NCBI RefSeq assembly: GCF_900182985.1
Contig: NZ_FXUY01000001.1
Location: 3,162,001-3,226,000 of the forward strand
DNA from: Pseudomonas helmanticensis
GTDB lineage: Bacteria > Pseudomonadota > Gammaproteobacteria > Pseudomonadales > Pseudomonadaceae
Length of the DNA: 64,000 nucleotides
Direction: 5' to 3'
This document shows, one piece after another, positions 35,954 to 44,471 of the stretch (the stretch's first letter is position 1; every line of letters begins with the position of its first letter). The translations under genes were made by a program, and so were the position numbers. Under the pieces are notes generated by a model that did no database searches, was not told the origin of the DNA, and was given only the letters and a program-made list of their open reading frames with translations.

Positions 35954-37453
35954 TCACCGCAGCAGTGCCGGGGTTTGCGGGGCCTGGGTTTTTTCAGCAG
36001 TCGGTACGTCGTTGCCGGCACCGAGGCCGCCACCCAGCGCAGTCACCAGTTCGGCATGCGCACTGAGGCGCGCCGCCTGCACCTGCTGCTGCACTTGCTG
36101 TTGCTTGAACAGCAACGTCTGCGCATTGAGCACGTTGAGGTAATCGGTAAGCCCACGCTGATAAGCGATCATCGCGATGTCGTACGTTTTCTGCGCGGTC
36201 GCCACCGACTCGGCAGCGAAGCCTTGCTGCTTGTCCATCGATTCACGGCGGATCAACTGGTCGGAAATGTTCTTCAGCGCATTCACCAGCGTCTGGTTGT
36301 AATGCGCCACGGCGATGTCATAACCAGCGGAGGCTTCACCGAGTTCCGAGCGCAACCGCCCGCCGTCGAAGATCGGCAGCGAGATTGCCGGGCCGACGTT
36401 GTAGTTGAGTTTCTTGCCGGTCAAAAACTCCAGCGCTCCGCCACCGGTGGCCATGTAACCGAGACTGCCGACCAGATCGACGTTGGGATAAAACCCGGCG
36501 TGCACCACATCAATTCCGCGCGCCTGCGCCGCAACCTGCCAGCGACTGGCAACCACGTCCGGACGCTGGCCGAGCAATTCGGCCGGCAACGCCGACGGCA
36601 TTTTCAGCGCAGCACCGAGGGACAAAGTCGGGCGTTGCAACTGCGCGCCCTCGCCCGGTCCCTTGCCAGCCAACGCCGCCAGTTGGTTGCGACTGAGGGC
36701 AATCTCCTCATCCAGCGCATCGATTTGCCGATGGGTTTCCGGCAACGGCGCCTCGGCCTGACTGACTTCGAAATGGGTGCCGATCCCGCCGTTCAAACGC
36801 TTCTGCGCCAGATCGAGAATCTGCTGTTGCTGCTTGAGCGTCGCCGCGACGATGTCGCGCTGGGCGTAATGCAGCGACAGTTCGATGTAGGCGCGGACGA
36901 TGTTGTTCTGCAATTCCAGCTGCGCCAGTCGCGCTTCGGCCGCGCTCATGTGCGCCAGATCCACGGCGCGCTCGCTGCTATTGCTTTCGCGGCCCCAGAG
37001 GTCGAGGGCGTAGCTGAAACCGAGCGCGGCGTTGTTGTCCCAGGTGGTGGTGTTGGCCAGATCGCCCGGGCCGTAGAACTGATCGGTCGGCCAGTTGTGG
37101 CGCTTGAGGGTCGACTCGCCATTGATCTGCAACGACTCGGCCGCTTCGGCGACACCGGCCATGGCTTTGGCCTGACGCACTCGCGCAGCGGCCATGGCCA
37201 TGCTAGGGCTGCCGTGCACGGCGAGGTGGATCCAGCGATTGAGTTGCGGGTCGCCGTAGGCTTGCCACCATTGTGCGGTGGGCCAATTGGCGTCACGGGC
37301 AGCGTGGGCGATGGCGTCGTCGGTGGCCAGTGAATTGGCGTCCAACGCGTTGCCTTGCGGAGCAATGCCTTCGGTTGAGATGCAGCCGCCGAGACCCAGG
37401 GTAAAAGCCAGAACACTGAGCGGCAAAAGCGCTCTGTTGATGCGACGCGGCAC
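35954..37453 (-). CDS. Outer-membrane factor lipoprotein (NodT/OprM-type efflux channel)
   Basis: A 499-residue TolC-like channel. The lipobox LGGC is near residue 24 after LPLSVLAFTLGLG. Two repeats of the OEP family are visible, with long helices (SPSMAMAAARVRQAKAMAGVAEAA and AHYNQTLVNALKNISDQLIRRES) and the barrel segment WDNNAALGFSYALDLWGRESN. It is the first gene of the efflux operon and is divergent from a LysR regulator across a REP doublet. Confidence 0.88.
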   Translation of the reverse strand: MPRRINRALLPLSVLAFTLGLGGCISTEGIAPQGNALDANSLATDDAIAHAARDANWPTAQWWQAYGDPQLNRWIHLAVHGSPSMAMAAARVRQAKAMAGVAEAAESLQINGESTLKRHNWPTDQFYGPGDLANTTTWDNNAALGFSYALDLWGRESNSSERAVDLAHMSAAEARLAQLELQNNIVRAYIELSLHYAQRDIVAATLKQQQQILDLAQKRLNGGIGTHFEVSQAEAPLPETHRQIDALDEEIALSRNQLAALAGKGPGEGAQLQRPTLSLGAALKMPSALPAELLGQRPDVVASRWQVAAQARGIDVVHAGFYPNVDLVGSLGYMATGGGALEFLTGKKLNYNVGPAISLPIFDGGRLRSELGEASAGYDIAVAHYNQTLVNALKNISDQLIRRESMDKQQGFAAESVATAQKTYDIAMIAYQRGLTDYLNVLNAQTLLFKQQQVQQQVQAARLSAHAELVTALGGGLGAGNDVPTAEKTQAPQTPALLR

Positions 37454-37492
37454 AGCTGCGAATTCCTGAGAGAGGGGATCGATGCTTCCTCT

Positions 37493-37576
37493 GTAGGAGC
37501 TGCCGAAGGCTGCGATCTTTTGACCTTGATTCCCTTAAAACAAAATCAAAAGATCGCAGCCTTCGGCAGCTCCTAC
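37493..37576. repeat. REP doublet (outward inverted) between the efflux operon and its LysR gene
   Basis: GTAGGAGCTGCCGAAGGCTG...CTCCTAC. It occupies much of the divergent promoter region. Confidence 0.9.
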
Positions 37577-37727
37577 AGGGATCGGCGCAATTCTATGGAA
37601 GGCCCTGTGCGGCGATAAGCTGGGATTTCTGTGAATCTTTGTTACGGTTAACGAGATAATCCCTTGGTCGGGGGTCTCGCCCCGGAAACTTCGTGTCACA
37701 ATTTGCCATCTCCCTTGAGAGCACCCC

Positions 37728-38696
37728 ATGGACACTTTGCAAAACATGCGCGCCTTCAGTTGCGTCGCCGAAGCCGGCAGCTTCACCGCCGCCGCCGTGC
37801 AACTCGACACCACCACGGCCAACGTCTCGCGCGCGGTCTCCAACCTGGAAGCCCATCTGCAAACCCGCCTGCTCAACCGCACCACCCGGCGCATCGCCCT
37901 GACCGAGGCGGGCAAACGCTACCTGCTGCGCTGCGAACAGATCCTCGCCTACGTCGAAGAGGCCGAAGCCGAAGCCAGCGACGCCCACGCGCGCCCGGCC
38001 GGGCAATTGAAAGTGCACACCATGACCGGCATCGGCCAGCACTTCGTCATCGATGCCATTGCCCGCTACCGCAAGACCCACCCCGACGTGACCTTCGACC
38101 TGACCATGGCCAACCGCGTGCCGGACCTGCTCGACGAAGGCTATGACGTGTCCATCGTGCTCGCCAGCGAACTGCCGGACTCAGGCTTCGTTTCGCAACG
38201 CCTGGGCATCACCTACAGCATCGTCTGCGCCTCACCGGCCTACGTGAAAGCCAATGGCGCCGCGCAAAAGCCCAGCGACCTGCTGAACCACGCCTGCCTG
38301 CGTCTGGTCAGTCCGGTGATCCCGCTGGAGAAATGGGCCTTCGACGGCCCGGAAGGCCAGGAAATGGTCACCATCAACAGCTCACCGTTTTTGGTGAACT
38401 CCGCTGACGCGATGAAAACCGCGATCATTAGCGGCATGGGGCTGGGCGTGCTGCCGGTGTATGCGGCGATAGAAGGATTGCGTAACGGCACACTGGTGCG
38501 GGTCATGCCGAACTACCGCTCGCAAGAGCTGAACCTGTACGCGATCTACCCGTCGCGGCAATATCTGGATGCGAAGATCAAGACGTGGGTCGAATACCTG
38601 CGCGGCTCGCTGCCGGAAATCCTCGCCGCCCATCAGGCCGAACTGGCCGCCTACGAACTGAGCGGCAGCCTCGCCGGCGCCCGAGTCGCCAACTGA
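37728..38696 (+). CDS. LysR-family regulator of the efflux operon (AaeR-like)
   Basis: A 322-residue LysR protein. The winged HTH is MRAFSCVAEAGSFTAAAVQLDTTTANVSRAVSNLEAHL (about 6-43) and the effector domain runs from about 90 to 300. It starts MDTLQNMRAF with GAGAGC upstream. Being divergent from the tripartite efflux operon, it is the likely activator in response to aromatic acids. The C-terminal extension LPEILAAHQAELAAYELSGSLAGARVAN is longer than usual. Confidence 0.85.
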   Translation: MDTLQNMRAFSCVAEAGSFTAAAVQLDTTTANVSRAVSNLEAHLQTRLLNRTTRRIALTEAGKRYLLRCEQILAYVEEAEAEASDAHARPAGQLKVHTMTGIGQHFVIDAIARYRKTHPDVTFDLTMANRVPDLLDEGYDVSIVLASELPDSGFVSQRLGITYSIVCASPAYVKANGAAQKPSDLLNHACLRLVSPVIPLEKWAFDGPEGQEMVTINSSPFLVNSADAMKTAIISGMGLGVLPVYAAIEGLRNGTLVRVMPNYRSQELNLYAIYPSRQYLDAKIKTWVEYLRGSLPEILAAHQAELAAYELSGSLAGARVAN

Positions 38697-38715
38697 TTAA
38701 ACACACCACGCCCGT

Positions 38716-38793
38716 GTAGGAGCCGCCGCAGGCTGCGATCTTTTGATCTCGCTGTTTAAAAATCAAAAGATCGCAGCCTGCGGCAGCTCCTAC
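38716..38793. repeat. REP doublet (outward inverted) after the LysR gene
   Basis: GTAGGAGCCGCCGCAGGCTG...CAGCCTGCGGCAGCTCCTAC with a short T/A-rich spacer. Confidence 0.9.
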
Positions 38794-38865
38794 AGATTGA
38801 GGATTTCGCGGATTTTTCCGACAGGGTTTGACGGTTGTCCGTCGGAAGTGAGGTGGCTCGGATTT

Positions 38866-39040
38866 GGGTGTCGCTGACGAATCAGCGACCGGGTCTGGAA
38901 AACCCGATTTCAACTACCAAAGCTCATGGCATACTGCGGCGCTTTTTAGCTCGCAATGTTATGGCGGCTGTGCGCGGGAGGCCCTTGGGCCTGCCGGTTT
39001 TGGTGAGTTGACCGGTTTTTCCAGTCCGCGCGCAGCTGCC
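38866..39040 (+). ncRNA. Candidate structured RNA leader of the DUF6124 gene
   Basis: Hairpin 1: TCGCTG/CAGCGA (38871-38888). Hairpin 2: CGGGT/ACCCG (38890-38906). Then a 15-bp helix (38963-38977 with 39026-39040, two G-U pairs) encloses hairpin 3, AGGCCC/GGGCCT (38979-38992), and hairpin 4, CCGGTT/GACCGG (38994-39015), forming a three-way junction. The gene starts 64 bases downstream. I recall similar leaders before related genes in other fluorescent Pseudomonas but cannot name a described RNA family. Confidence 0.55.
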
Positions 39041-39103
39041 ACCCTTTCGCCTGGAAAACGAAAAGTGGCCGCTTCAACTCAACTTGCCACGAGTATGTTT
39101 CCT

Positions 39104-39478
39104 ATGTTCAAACCAACGCCTAACCCACCCGAAACCGACGACACCACCCCCTACGAATTCCCCGGTTCAAAGAAATTCCACGAAGCCGCCGAACGCGCCC
39201 TCGACCACTACCTCAAACCCAACGCACTCACCCTGCGCTTCCACAAACCCAGCACCATGTTCCAGATCGCCCCGGATCAGGACAACGAAAGCCTGCTGGT
39301 GCACGCCTGCGAATCACTGGCACAAGCCAGCCTCATGACCAGCGACATCGCCACCTACATCGATCTTCCGCAGCGGAGGACGATTCTGGCGATCCAGCAG
39401 ATCATCATGCTCGCTGAACTGGCGGTGAATCGAGTGCTGGATAACCACGAAATCCCGCAGTCCCCGCCACACAACTAA
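39104..39478 (+). CDS. DUF6124 (DUF3077-like) small protein
   Basis: A 124-residue cytoplasmic protein of a family restricted mostly to Pseudomonas and often present in many copies per genome. Marks are MFKPTPNPPE at the start, KKFHEAAERALDHYL (about 23-37), and a helical C-terminal half with DNESLLVHACESLAQASLMTSDIATYIDLPQRRTILAIQQIIMLAELAVNRVL. The function is unknown. An ATG nine bases earlier (39095) is possible. Upstream is a multi-hairpin leader; downstream a CCCTCACCC palindromic element begins three bases after the stop. Confidence 0.75.
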   Translation: MFKPTPNPPETDDTTPYEFPGSKKFHEAAERALDHYLKPNALTLRFHKPSTMFQIAPDQDNESLLVHACESLAQASLMTSDIATYIDLPQRRTILAIQQIIMLAELAVNRVLDNHEIPQSPPHN

Positions 39479-39481
39479 AAG

Positions 39482-39629
39482 CCCCTCACCCTAACCCTCT
39501 CCCAAAGGGAAAGGGGACTGATCGAGGTGTTTGGGAGAGTCACGCCGACGTGAAATACCCGGTCGAATTCCGATATTGAAAAGCCCGTAAATCGGCTCCC
39601 TCTCCCAGGGGAGAGGGCTGGGCGGGCGG
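39482..39629. repeat. CCCTCACCC-type palindromic element after the DUF6124 gene
   Basis: The head is CCCCTCACCCTAACCCTCTC...GGGAAAGGGGACTGA and the tail GGCTCCCTCTCCCAGGGGAG. The interior (GAGTCACGCCGACGTGAAATA) matches the interior of the copy between algL and algI (GAGTTACGCCGAAATGAAATA). The outermost right arm is degenerate (GGGCGGGCGG). Confidence 0.8.
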
Positions 39630-39649
39630 CGTTCCGATGAGGGGTAAAT

Positions 39650-39862
39650 TCACCGCGAAACAAAAGCCGAGCGCGTGTCTTCCCATCCAGCGGGCAGGAT
39701 GTAAGTTCGGCTGCGGCCATCGGGGCAGACTTTAAACAGAACGTTATATTCGCGCAGATCAGCCACAGCCTGTGACCGAGGGACTTTCTGTGGAAGTGAC
39801 ACTGCCCGCCACGCATCGCTAATCCGTAGGAGCAGCCTGAGCACAGCGCGGGACGTCCACAT
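39650..39862 (-). CDS. Doubtful small open reading frame, possible gene remnant
   Basis: A 70-residue frame with a conserved-looking end (LREYNVLFKVCPDGRSRTYILPAGWEDTR) but no clear ribosome site. It may be the tail of a degraded gene at the edge of the AT-rich insertion. I could not assign it. The rest of the region to 39934 holds nothing recognisable. Confidence 0.25.
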   Translation of the reverse strand: MWTSRAVLRLLLRISDAWRAVSLPQKVPRSQAVADLREYNVLFKVCPDGRSRTYILPAGWEDTRSAFVSR

Positions 39863-39934
39863 CTATCGATAAACGTGGACGTCCCGATGGACGGCGATCA
39901 CTCAAAAAATTGATTGAATAAAAATAGAGCCGCG

Positions 39935-40396
39935 TTATTTCTTAACATGCTCAAGACCTGAAACATCTCTGAATGCACCAATCGCTTTTAACTTTGGCTC
40001 TGTTGGATTATTTTGAACTTCCAAATCAAACTCAACTGCCAATGTACCTTTAGCATAGTCGAAACTCACAGTTACAGTTCCACTGCCATAAACAGCCGGA
40101 TACGGCGTGAGTTTTTCCCAATCATCGGTCTTTTCGATCAAATTATAAAAAATAGACAGCCCTGAACCAGTCTCATAATCATGCTTACCATTAGTGATAT
40201 CAGTCTTAAAACTGAACATCAGAGACCCTGATCGCGTGGCATCAAATTTCTGATGTGCAATAACGTAAACTTCCTCACCATTCGTTACGAAGGTTTCAAC
40301 CACGCCGTTGAATGGTGCAAGACTATCAATGAGAACATTGGCCGTACCGCTCACATCTTTTTGTTGTTTTGAAGACAGAAAAAATTCATTTTTCAT
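39935..40396 (-). CDS. AT-rich orphan gene, unknown function
   Basis: A 153-residue protein, MKNEFFLSSKQQKDVSGTANVL... It has no signal peptide or membrane segment. It is rich in beta-type segments (VYVIAHQKFDATRSGSLMFSFK, GSGTVTVSFDYAKGTLAVEFDLEV), so a compact beta-sandwich is likely. I do not recognise the family. The ATG at 40396 has AAAGGA six bases upstream. Base composition and codon choice are clearly AT-richer than all neighbours, pointing to horizontal transfer. A 20-base lux-box-like dyad lies about 78 bases upstream with an AT-rich -10-like TAATAATAAT after it. No mobile element genes adjoin. Confidence 0.7.
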   Translation of the reverse strand: MKNEFFLSSKQQKDVSGTANVLIDSLAPFNGVVETFVTNGEEVYVIAHQKFDATRSGSLMFSFKTDITNGKHDYETGSGLSIFYNLIEKTDDWEKLTPYPAVYGSGTVTVSFDYAKGTLAVEFDLEVQNNPTEPKLKAIGAFRDVSGLEHVKK

Positions 40397-40740
40397 GAGA
40401 AGTCCTTTTATCAAAGTTGATTGTCGCGGAAAATGCGAAACAAAAGACTGCCATTATTATTATTTACCCGCACCTGTCAGAACTGACAGTCTTAGAAACA
40501 TATTCGCAACAAAATCCTTTATCGACGATCTTTTTTGTTATAACTGAAGTCATCAAAAGTTCAGCGCACGTTTAGAACAGCAGCACTAGGAGAGACTCGG
40601 GATGAACACGGAGCCGCCCCCCGAAAAACTGTTGATTGGCCCAAAAGCCCGAGAGGCTGTTCGGCGTACAAGCCGCCAAGACAACCCCAAGCCAGAAATG
40701 TTAGCGTGCTTGGTATCAAGCCGAACAAGAGCCAAAACCA
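40397..40740. other. AT-rich divergent intergenic region
   Basis: 344 bases between the orphan gene and the dehydrogenase. The left half is AT-rich and carries the orphan-gene promoter and the lux-box-like dyad. The right half (from about 40560) returns to normal composition and is the leader of the dehydrogenase gene. Confidence 0.6.
40472..40491 (-). promoter_or_regulatory. Candidate lux-type box upstream of the orphan gene
   Basis: ACCTGTCAGAACTGACAGTC has perfect CTGTCAG/CTGACAG arms with an AA centre and matches the CT-N12-AG rule of Pseudomonas las/rhl boxes. On the minus strand it is followed at the right distance by an AT-rich -10-like sequence. No luxR or luxI gene is in the window. 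Confidence 0.5.
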
Positions 40741-41715
40741 ATGAAAAAAACTGTCCTGGCCTTCAGCCGCATCACCCCCCCAATGATCGAACGCCTGCAA
40801 CAAGAATTCGACGTCATCGTCCCCAACCCAAAAGCCGGCGACATCAACGCCCAATTCAACGAAGCCCTGCCCCATGCCCACGGCCTCATCGGCGTCGGCC
40901 GAAAACTCGGCCAGGCCCAACTCGAAACCGCGACCAAACTCGAAGTAGTCTCCAGCGTCTCCGTCGGCTACGACAACTACGACCTCGACTACTTCAACCA
41001 ACGCGGGATCATGCTCACCAACACCCCCGACGTTCTCACCGAAAGCACTGCCGACCTCGCCTTCGCGCTGATCATGAGCAGCGCCCGCCGCGTCGCCGAA
41101 CTCGACGCCTGGACCAAAGCCGGCCAATGGCAAGCCAGCGTCGGCGCCCCGCTGTTCGGCTGTGACGTGCACGGCAAAACCCTCGGCATCGTCGGCATGG
41201 GCAACATCGGCGCCGCCATCGCCCGCCGTGGCCACCTCGGCTTCAACATGCCGATCCTCTACAGCGGCAACAGCCGCAAAAGCGAACTCGAACAGCAACT
41301 TGGCGCGCAATTTCGCAGCCTTGACCAGTTGCTGGCCGAAGCCGACTTCGTCTGCCTGGTGGTGCCACTCAGCGACAAGACCCGCCACCTGATCAGCCAC
41401 CGCGAACTGGCCCTGATGAAACCAAGCGCCATCCTCGTCAACATCTCCCGTGGCCCGGTTGTCGACGAACCCGCACTGATCGAAGCCCTGCAAAACAAGC
41501 GCATTCGCGGCGCTGGTCTGGACGTTTACGAAAAGGAACCGCTGGCCGAATCGCCGCTGTTCCAGCTGAAAAACGCTGTGACCCTGCCGCACATTGGCTC
41601 AGCGACCAACGAAACCCGCGAAGCCATGGCCAATCGCGCCCTTGCCAATCTGCGTAGCGCCCTGCTCGGTGAACGCCCGAAGGATCTGGTCAATCCGCAA
41701 GTCTGGCGCGGATAA
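40741..41715 (+). CDS. D-isomer 2-hydroxyacid dehydrogenase (GhrB/2-ketogluconate reductase type)
   Basis: A 324-residue NAD(P)H-dependent reductase of 2-keto acids such as glyoxylate, hydroxypyruvate or 2-ketogluconate. The cofactor motif is GIVGMGNIGAAIARR (about 148-162). The substrate and catalytic residues are in VSVGYDNYDLD, the Arg of LVNISRGPVVDE, the Glu of DVYEKEPL, and the His of LPHIGSATNETRE. It starts MKKTVLAFSRITPP, with AGAGCC upstream as a weak site. A strong terminator follows at once. The leader region of about 150 bases has no recognised regulator. Confidence 0.85.
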   Translation: MKKTVLAFSRITPPMIERLQQEFDVIVPNPKAGDINAQFNEALPHAHGLIGVGRKLGQAQLETATKLEVVSSVSVGYDNYDLDYFNQRGIMLTNTPDVLTESTADLAFALIMSSARRVAELDAWTKAGQWQASVGAPLFGCDVHGKTLGIVGMGNIGAAIARRGHLGFNMPILYSGNSRKSELEQQLGAQFRSLDQLLAEADFVCLVVPLSDKTRHLISHRELALMKPSAILVNISRGPVVDEPALIEALQNKRIRGAGLDVYEKEPLAESPLFQLKNAVTLPHIGSATNETREAMANRALANLRSALLGERPKDLVNPQVWRG

Positions 41716-41719
41716 CAAT

Positions 41720-41752
41720 ACGGGCAAGTACTCCAGGGTACTTGCCCGTTTC
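41720..41752 (+). terminator. Terminator of the 2-hydroxyacid dehydrogenase gene
   Basis: ACGGGCAAGTAC pairs with GTACTTGCCCGT around a 6-base loop, followed by TTTCATT. Confidence 0.85.
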
Positions 41753-41849
41753 ATTATAAAAACATAACGCTACACATACCTTGTAATTGAACCCCAGCCA
41801 AAACCGGAAATAACCATTATAAACTCTCCCGACCTATCGAATTCACGGT

Positions 41850-42383
41850 ATGAAGTTATGGAGAGCATTAATCTTGAACAACCTTAGCACCGACGAAATA
41901 GTACGATATAGCAAAGTCATCCTGATGGCGTTCATCAGCTTATTTGGCATTCTGGTAATGTTCAGCAACTTCACCGACTACGCTTCAAATTATGAGTATG
42001 TCGGCCATGTCCTGAGCATGGACACCAGCCTGAAAAACCCCAACATACGCTATCGGGCAATCACTTCGCCCATGCTGCACCACCGGATCTACTGGCTGAT
42101 CATCACGCTGGAAGCGCTCTATACCAGCTTCTGCCTGGTGGGCACTTATCAACTTTACCGAAAGATCAAACAATCGGCAGCGGACTTTCATGAAGCCAAG
42201 AAGTACGCAATTATCGGATTACTGATCGCAATATTCATCTACTACTTTTGCCTGCAAGTCATTGGTGTCGAATGGTTCGACATGGACAACTCGGAAGCAT
42301 GGAACGCCAAGGACTGGGCAAGGCATATTGTCGACTTTATCTTCCCGCTGATGATTTACATCGCTCTGAAGATCGAGCAGTGA
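41850..42383 (+). CDS. DUF2165-family small integral membrane protein
   Basis: A 177-residue protein with four predicted membrane segments (about 23-40, 82-100, 121-139 and 160-174). RYSKVILMAFISLFGILVMFSNFTDY, the short NYEYVGHVLSMDT loop and the HRIYWLIITLEA helix are typical of DUF2165. The function is unknown. An internal TTG start at 41874 is preceded by GGAGAG and may be the true start; the ATG at 41850 has no clear ribosome site. Confidence 0.75.
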   Translation: MKLWRALILNNLSTDEIVRYSKVILMAFISLFGILVMFSNFTDYASNYEYVGHVLSMDTSLKNPNIRYRAITSPMLHHRIYWLIITLEALYTSFCLVGTYQLYRKIKQSAADFHEAKKYAIIGLLIAIFIYYFCLQVIGVEWFDMDNSEAWNAKDWARHIVDFIFPLMIYIALKIEQ

Positions 42384-42402
42384 CAAATCAGCGCTCGATC
42401 TT
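42369..42402. terminator. Bidirectional stem-loop between DUF2165 and EamA genes
   Basis: AAGATCGAGC pairs perfectly with GCTCGATCTT around 14 bases. It contains the DUF2165 stop and lies just past the EamA stop. The A and T ends give U-tracts only three to four long. Confidence 0.5.
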
Positions 42403-42410
42403 CACGGCGA

Positions 42411-43313
42411 TCAGACTAACTTCCCCTGCCCTGAAAGTTGCACTGGCCGAGGTTTGCGAAAGACCAATACGTTACCCAGCATCACCAGTACCAGACCGGC
42501 CAGTGCCGGCGCTGTCCACTGATAACCTTCGGCAAACGCAGAAACGTTCAGTGCCACCACCGGGAACAACACCGTGCAATACGCCGCGCGTTCCGGACCC
42601 ATGCGCCCGACCAGCGTCAGGTAAGCGGTGAAGCCGATGACTGAACCCGGTACCACCAGATACAACAACGCCCCGACATAACGCGGTGACCAGTCCATGT
42701 CGAACGGAATACCTTTGACCAGGCACCACACCGACAACATCGCCGCGCCGTAAGCCATGCCCCAGGCATTGGTGGTCAGCGGCTTGAGGCCGGCCTTCTG
42801 TTGCAAGCTCGAAAGCATGTTGCCCGCCGAGAAACACAGCGTGCCGCATAGCGCCAGACCGAGGCCGAGCAAGGTTTGCGGGGTAGCCTGATGCCCGGCC
42901 AGTTCTGGCCAGAACAACATGCCCAGGCCAAACAGGCCAAGCGCGCCGCCCATCAGCACATTGCGCGCAATACGTTGACCGAAGAACACCCGCGCGTTCA
43001 GCGCATTCCACAGCGTCGCGGTAGAAAACACCACCGCCACCAGGCCACTGGGAATCCACTGACTGGCCGTCAGGAAGCACATGAAATTCACGCAGAACAG
43101 GCACACCCCCTGCGCGACGCAAATCAGATGACCGCGCCGGTTCATCGGTTGCAGGCGCCGACTGAGCAGCAGCAACACAAACAGCACCAGCGCAGCGAGG
43201 CCGAAGCGATAGACGATCGACACCGGAATCGCCACCACGCCCAATTGCCATTTCAGGGCAATCCAGGTGGTGCCCCAGATCAGCACGGTCAGCAGATACA
43301 ACGAAAGATTCAT
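42411..43313 (-). CDS. EamA/DMT-family transporter
   Basis: A 300-residue inner-membrane protein with ten hydrophobic segments in two EamA repeats, for example YLLTVLIWGTTWIALKWQ at the start and LLYLVVPGSVIGFTAYLTLVGRMGPERAAYCTVLFPVVAL in the second half. Such proteins export amino acids or metabolites; the substrate is unknown. The ATG at 43313 has AGGAG eight bases upstream, and the much longer open frame behind it (to 44093) is not coding. It is divergent from an AraC regulator that may control it. Confidence 0.85.
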   Translation of the reverse strand: MNLSLYLLTVLIWGTTWIALKWQLGVVAIPVSIVYRFGLAALVLFVLLLLSRRLQPMNRRGHLICVAQGVCLFCVNFMCFLTASQWIPSGLVAVVFSTATLWNALNARVFFGQRIARNVLMGGALGLFGLGMLFWPELAGHQATPQTLLGLGLALCGTLCFSAGNMLSSLQQKAGLKPLTTNAWGMAYGAAMLSVWCLVKGIPFDMDWSPRYVGALLYLVVPGSVIGFTAYLTLVGRMGPERAAYCTVLFPVVALNVSAFAEGYQWTAPALAGLVLVMLGNVLVFRKPRPVQLSGQGKLV

Positions 43314-43347
43314 GACGCCCACTCCTGGAGATAATGCCGAGCACTTG

Positions 43348-43461
43348 CTGTGGCGAGCGAGCTTGCTCGCGCCGGGTTGCGCAGCGGCCCACTTTTGCCG
43401 GGCTGCCACGCCGTTTAGTGAGTGCTGCGCACTCAAGCGCAAGCAAGCTCCCTCGCCACAG
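43348..43461. repeat. Long inverted repeat of the CTGTGGCGAGCGAGCTTGCTC type
   Basis: Arms CTGTGGCGAGCGAGCTTGCT and GCAAGCAAGCTCCCTCGCCA enclose GCGCAGCGGCCCACTTTTGC...GTGAGTGCTGCGCACTC. It lies in the divergent gap between the EamA and AraC genes and is related in layout to the repeat at 35770-35904. Confidence 0.85.
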
Positions 43462-43595
43462 GTTTGCGCTGGATAGGGATTGAGCGTGATACACCCGGCG
43501 TCGGGGCGCTTGCAGATTCTTGCGCTTTTGTCCGGCGGTGGGCTGGCAGGGCGAAATCTACGGAGTAGGATGCAAGGCGTTGGAGAGAGCCGATC

Positions 43596-44471
43596 ATGTC
43601 CGCCATCGATACCCTGCAAGTCTTTCAAGCGCTTAACCGCTCGCCCAATGCACGCCTTGTGCACAGCGCCGAGCTCGGTGACGGCTTGTCTGCGGCCCTG
43701 TGGACCAATCACCACGACGCTCAGGAGTACGAAGCGCCGAGCCACCACACGCTCTCCTGCTACATCGCCGGTGGCACTGGCACCTTCCGCCGTGGGCAAC
43801 CGGGGCACAAGGGCGGGCCGGACAAGTTGTGCATTCTGCCGGCCGATCACCAGTCCGGCTGGGTGATCAACGGCGATATTCGCCTCGCGCACCTGTATTT
43901 CAGCGCCGAACAATTTGCCCTTGGTTGCGTCACGCTGCTCGATCGCGAGCCACGGGAAATGCAGCTGCGTGAACAGACCTTTATTGAAGACCCGCAGCAG
44001 GCGCAGCGCTTTCGTCAACTGCTGACGCTGAACTGGGATGAGCCCGCCGAACGTTTGCTGACCAGCAGCCTCGCCCATGAATTGATCAGCCACACCCTGC
44101 TCAGCCAGGTCGGTGCACGTCAGGGTTTACGCCTGAAGGGCGGACTGGCCGCGCATCAGCGGAGGCAACTGGTGGAGTTCATCGACAGCCAGATGGCTGA
44201 ACCGATCAGCCTCGGTCAGCTTGCTGGTCTGTGTGCATTGTCGGAATACCACTTTGCGCGGATGTTTCGTGTGAGCTTTGGCTTGCCGCCGCATCAATAC
44301 GTGCTGGCGCGACGCTTGGATCGGGCGCGTGAGTTGTTGCGGGGCACGGTGCTGCCGTTGGGGGAGATTGCCTTGGCTTGCGGGTTTGCCAGTGCGAGCC
44401 ACTTTACCAATCGGTTCAAGCAGGTGCTGGGCGGGACTCCTGGCGAATATCGGCAGGCGTTTTTGCGTTAG
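43596..44471 (+). CDS. AraC-family transcriptional regulator
   Basis: A 291-residue regulator with an N-terminal cupin-like sensing domain (about 20-150) and a C-terminal AraC/XylS DNA-binding domain (about 190-291). HTH 1 is in ISLGQLAGLCALSEYHFARMFRVSFGLPPHQYVLARRLDRARELL and HTH 2 in LPLGEIALACGFASASHFTNRFKQVLGGTPGEYR. The start MSAIDTLQVFQALNR has GGAGAG upstream. Its divergent position suggests control of the EamA exporter. Confidence 0.85.
   Translation: MSAIDTLQVFQALNRSPNARLVHSAELGDGLSAALWTNHHDAQEYEAPSHHTLSCYIAGGTGTFRRGQPGHKGGPDKLCILPADHQSGWVINGDIRLAHLYFSAEQFALGCVTLLDREPREMQLREQTFIEDPQQAQRFRQLLTLNWDEPAERLLTSSLAHELISHTLLSQVGARQGLRLKGGLAAHQRRQLVEFIDSQMAEPISLGQLAGLCALSEYHFARMFRVSFGLPPHQYVLARRLDRARELLRGTVLPLGEIALACGFASASHFTNRFKQVLGGTPGEYRQAFLR

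Noticed and set aside
40687..40713. Hairpin CCAAGC...GCTTGG in the leader of the 2-hydroxyacid dehydrogenase gene as a riboswitch
   Set aside because: Only six base pairs with a 15-base loop; no known riboswitch core around it.
43314..44093. A 260-residue N-terminal extension of the EamA transporter frame
   Set aside because: It runs through a repeat and antisense to the AraC gene; a good ribosome site and the usual family start are at 43313.
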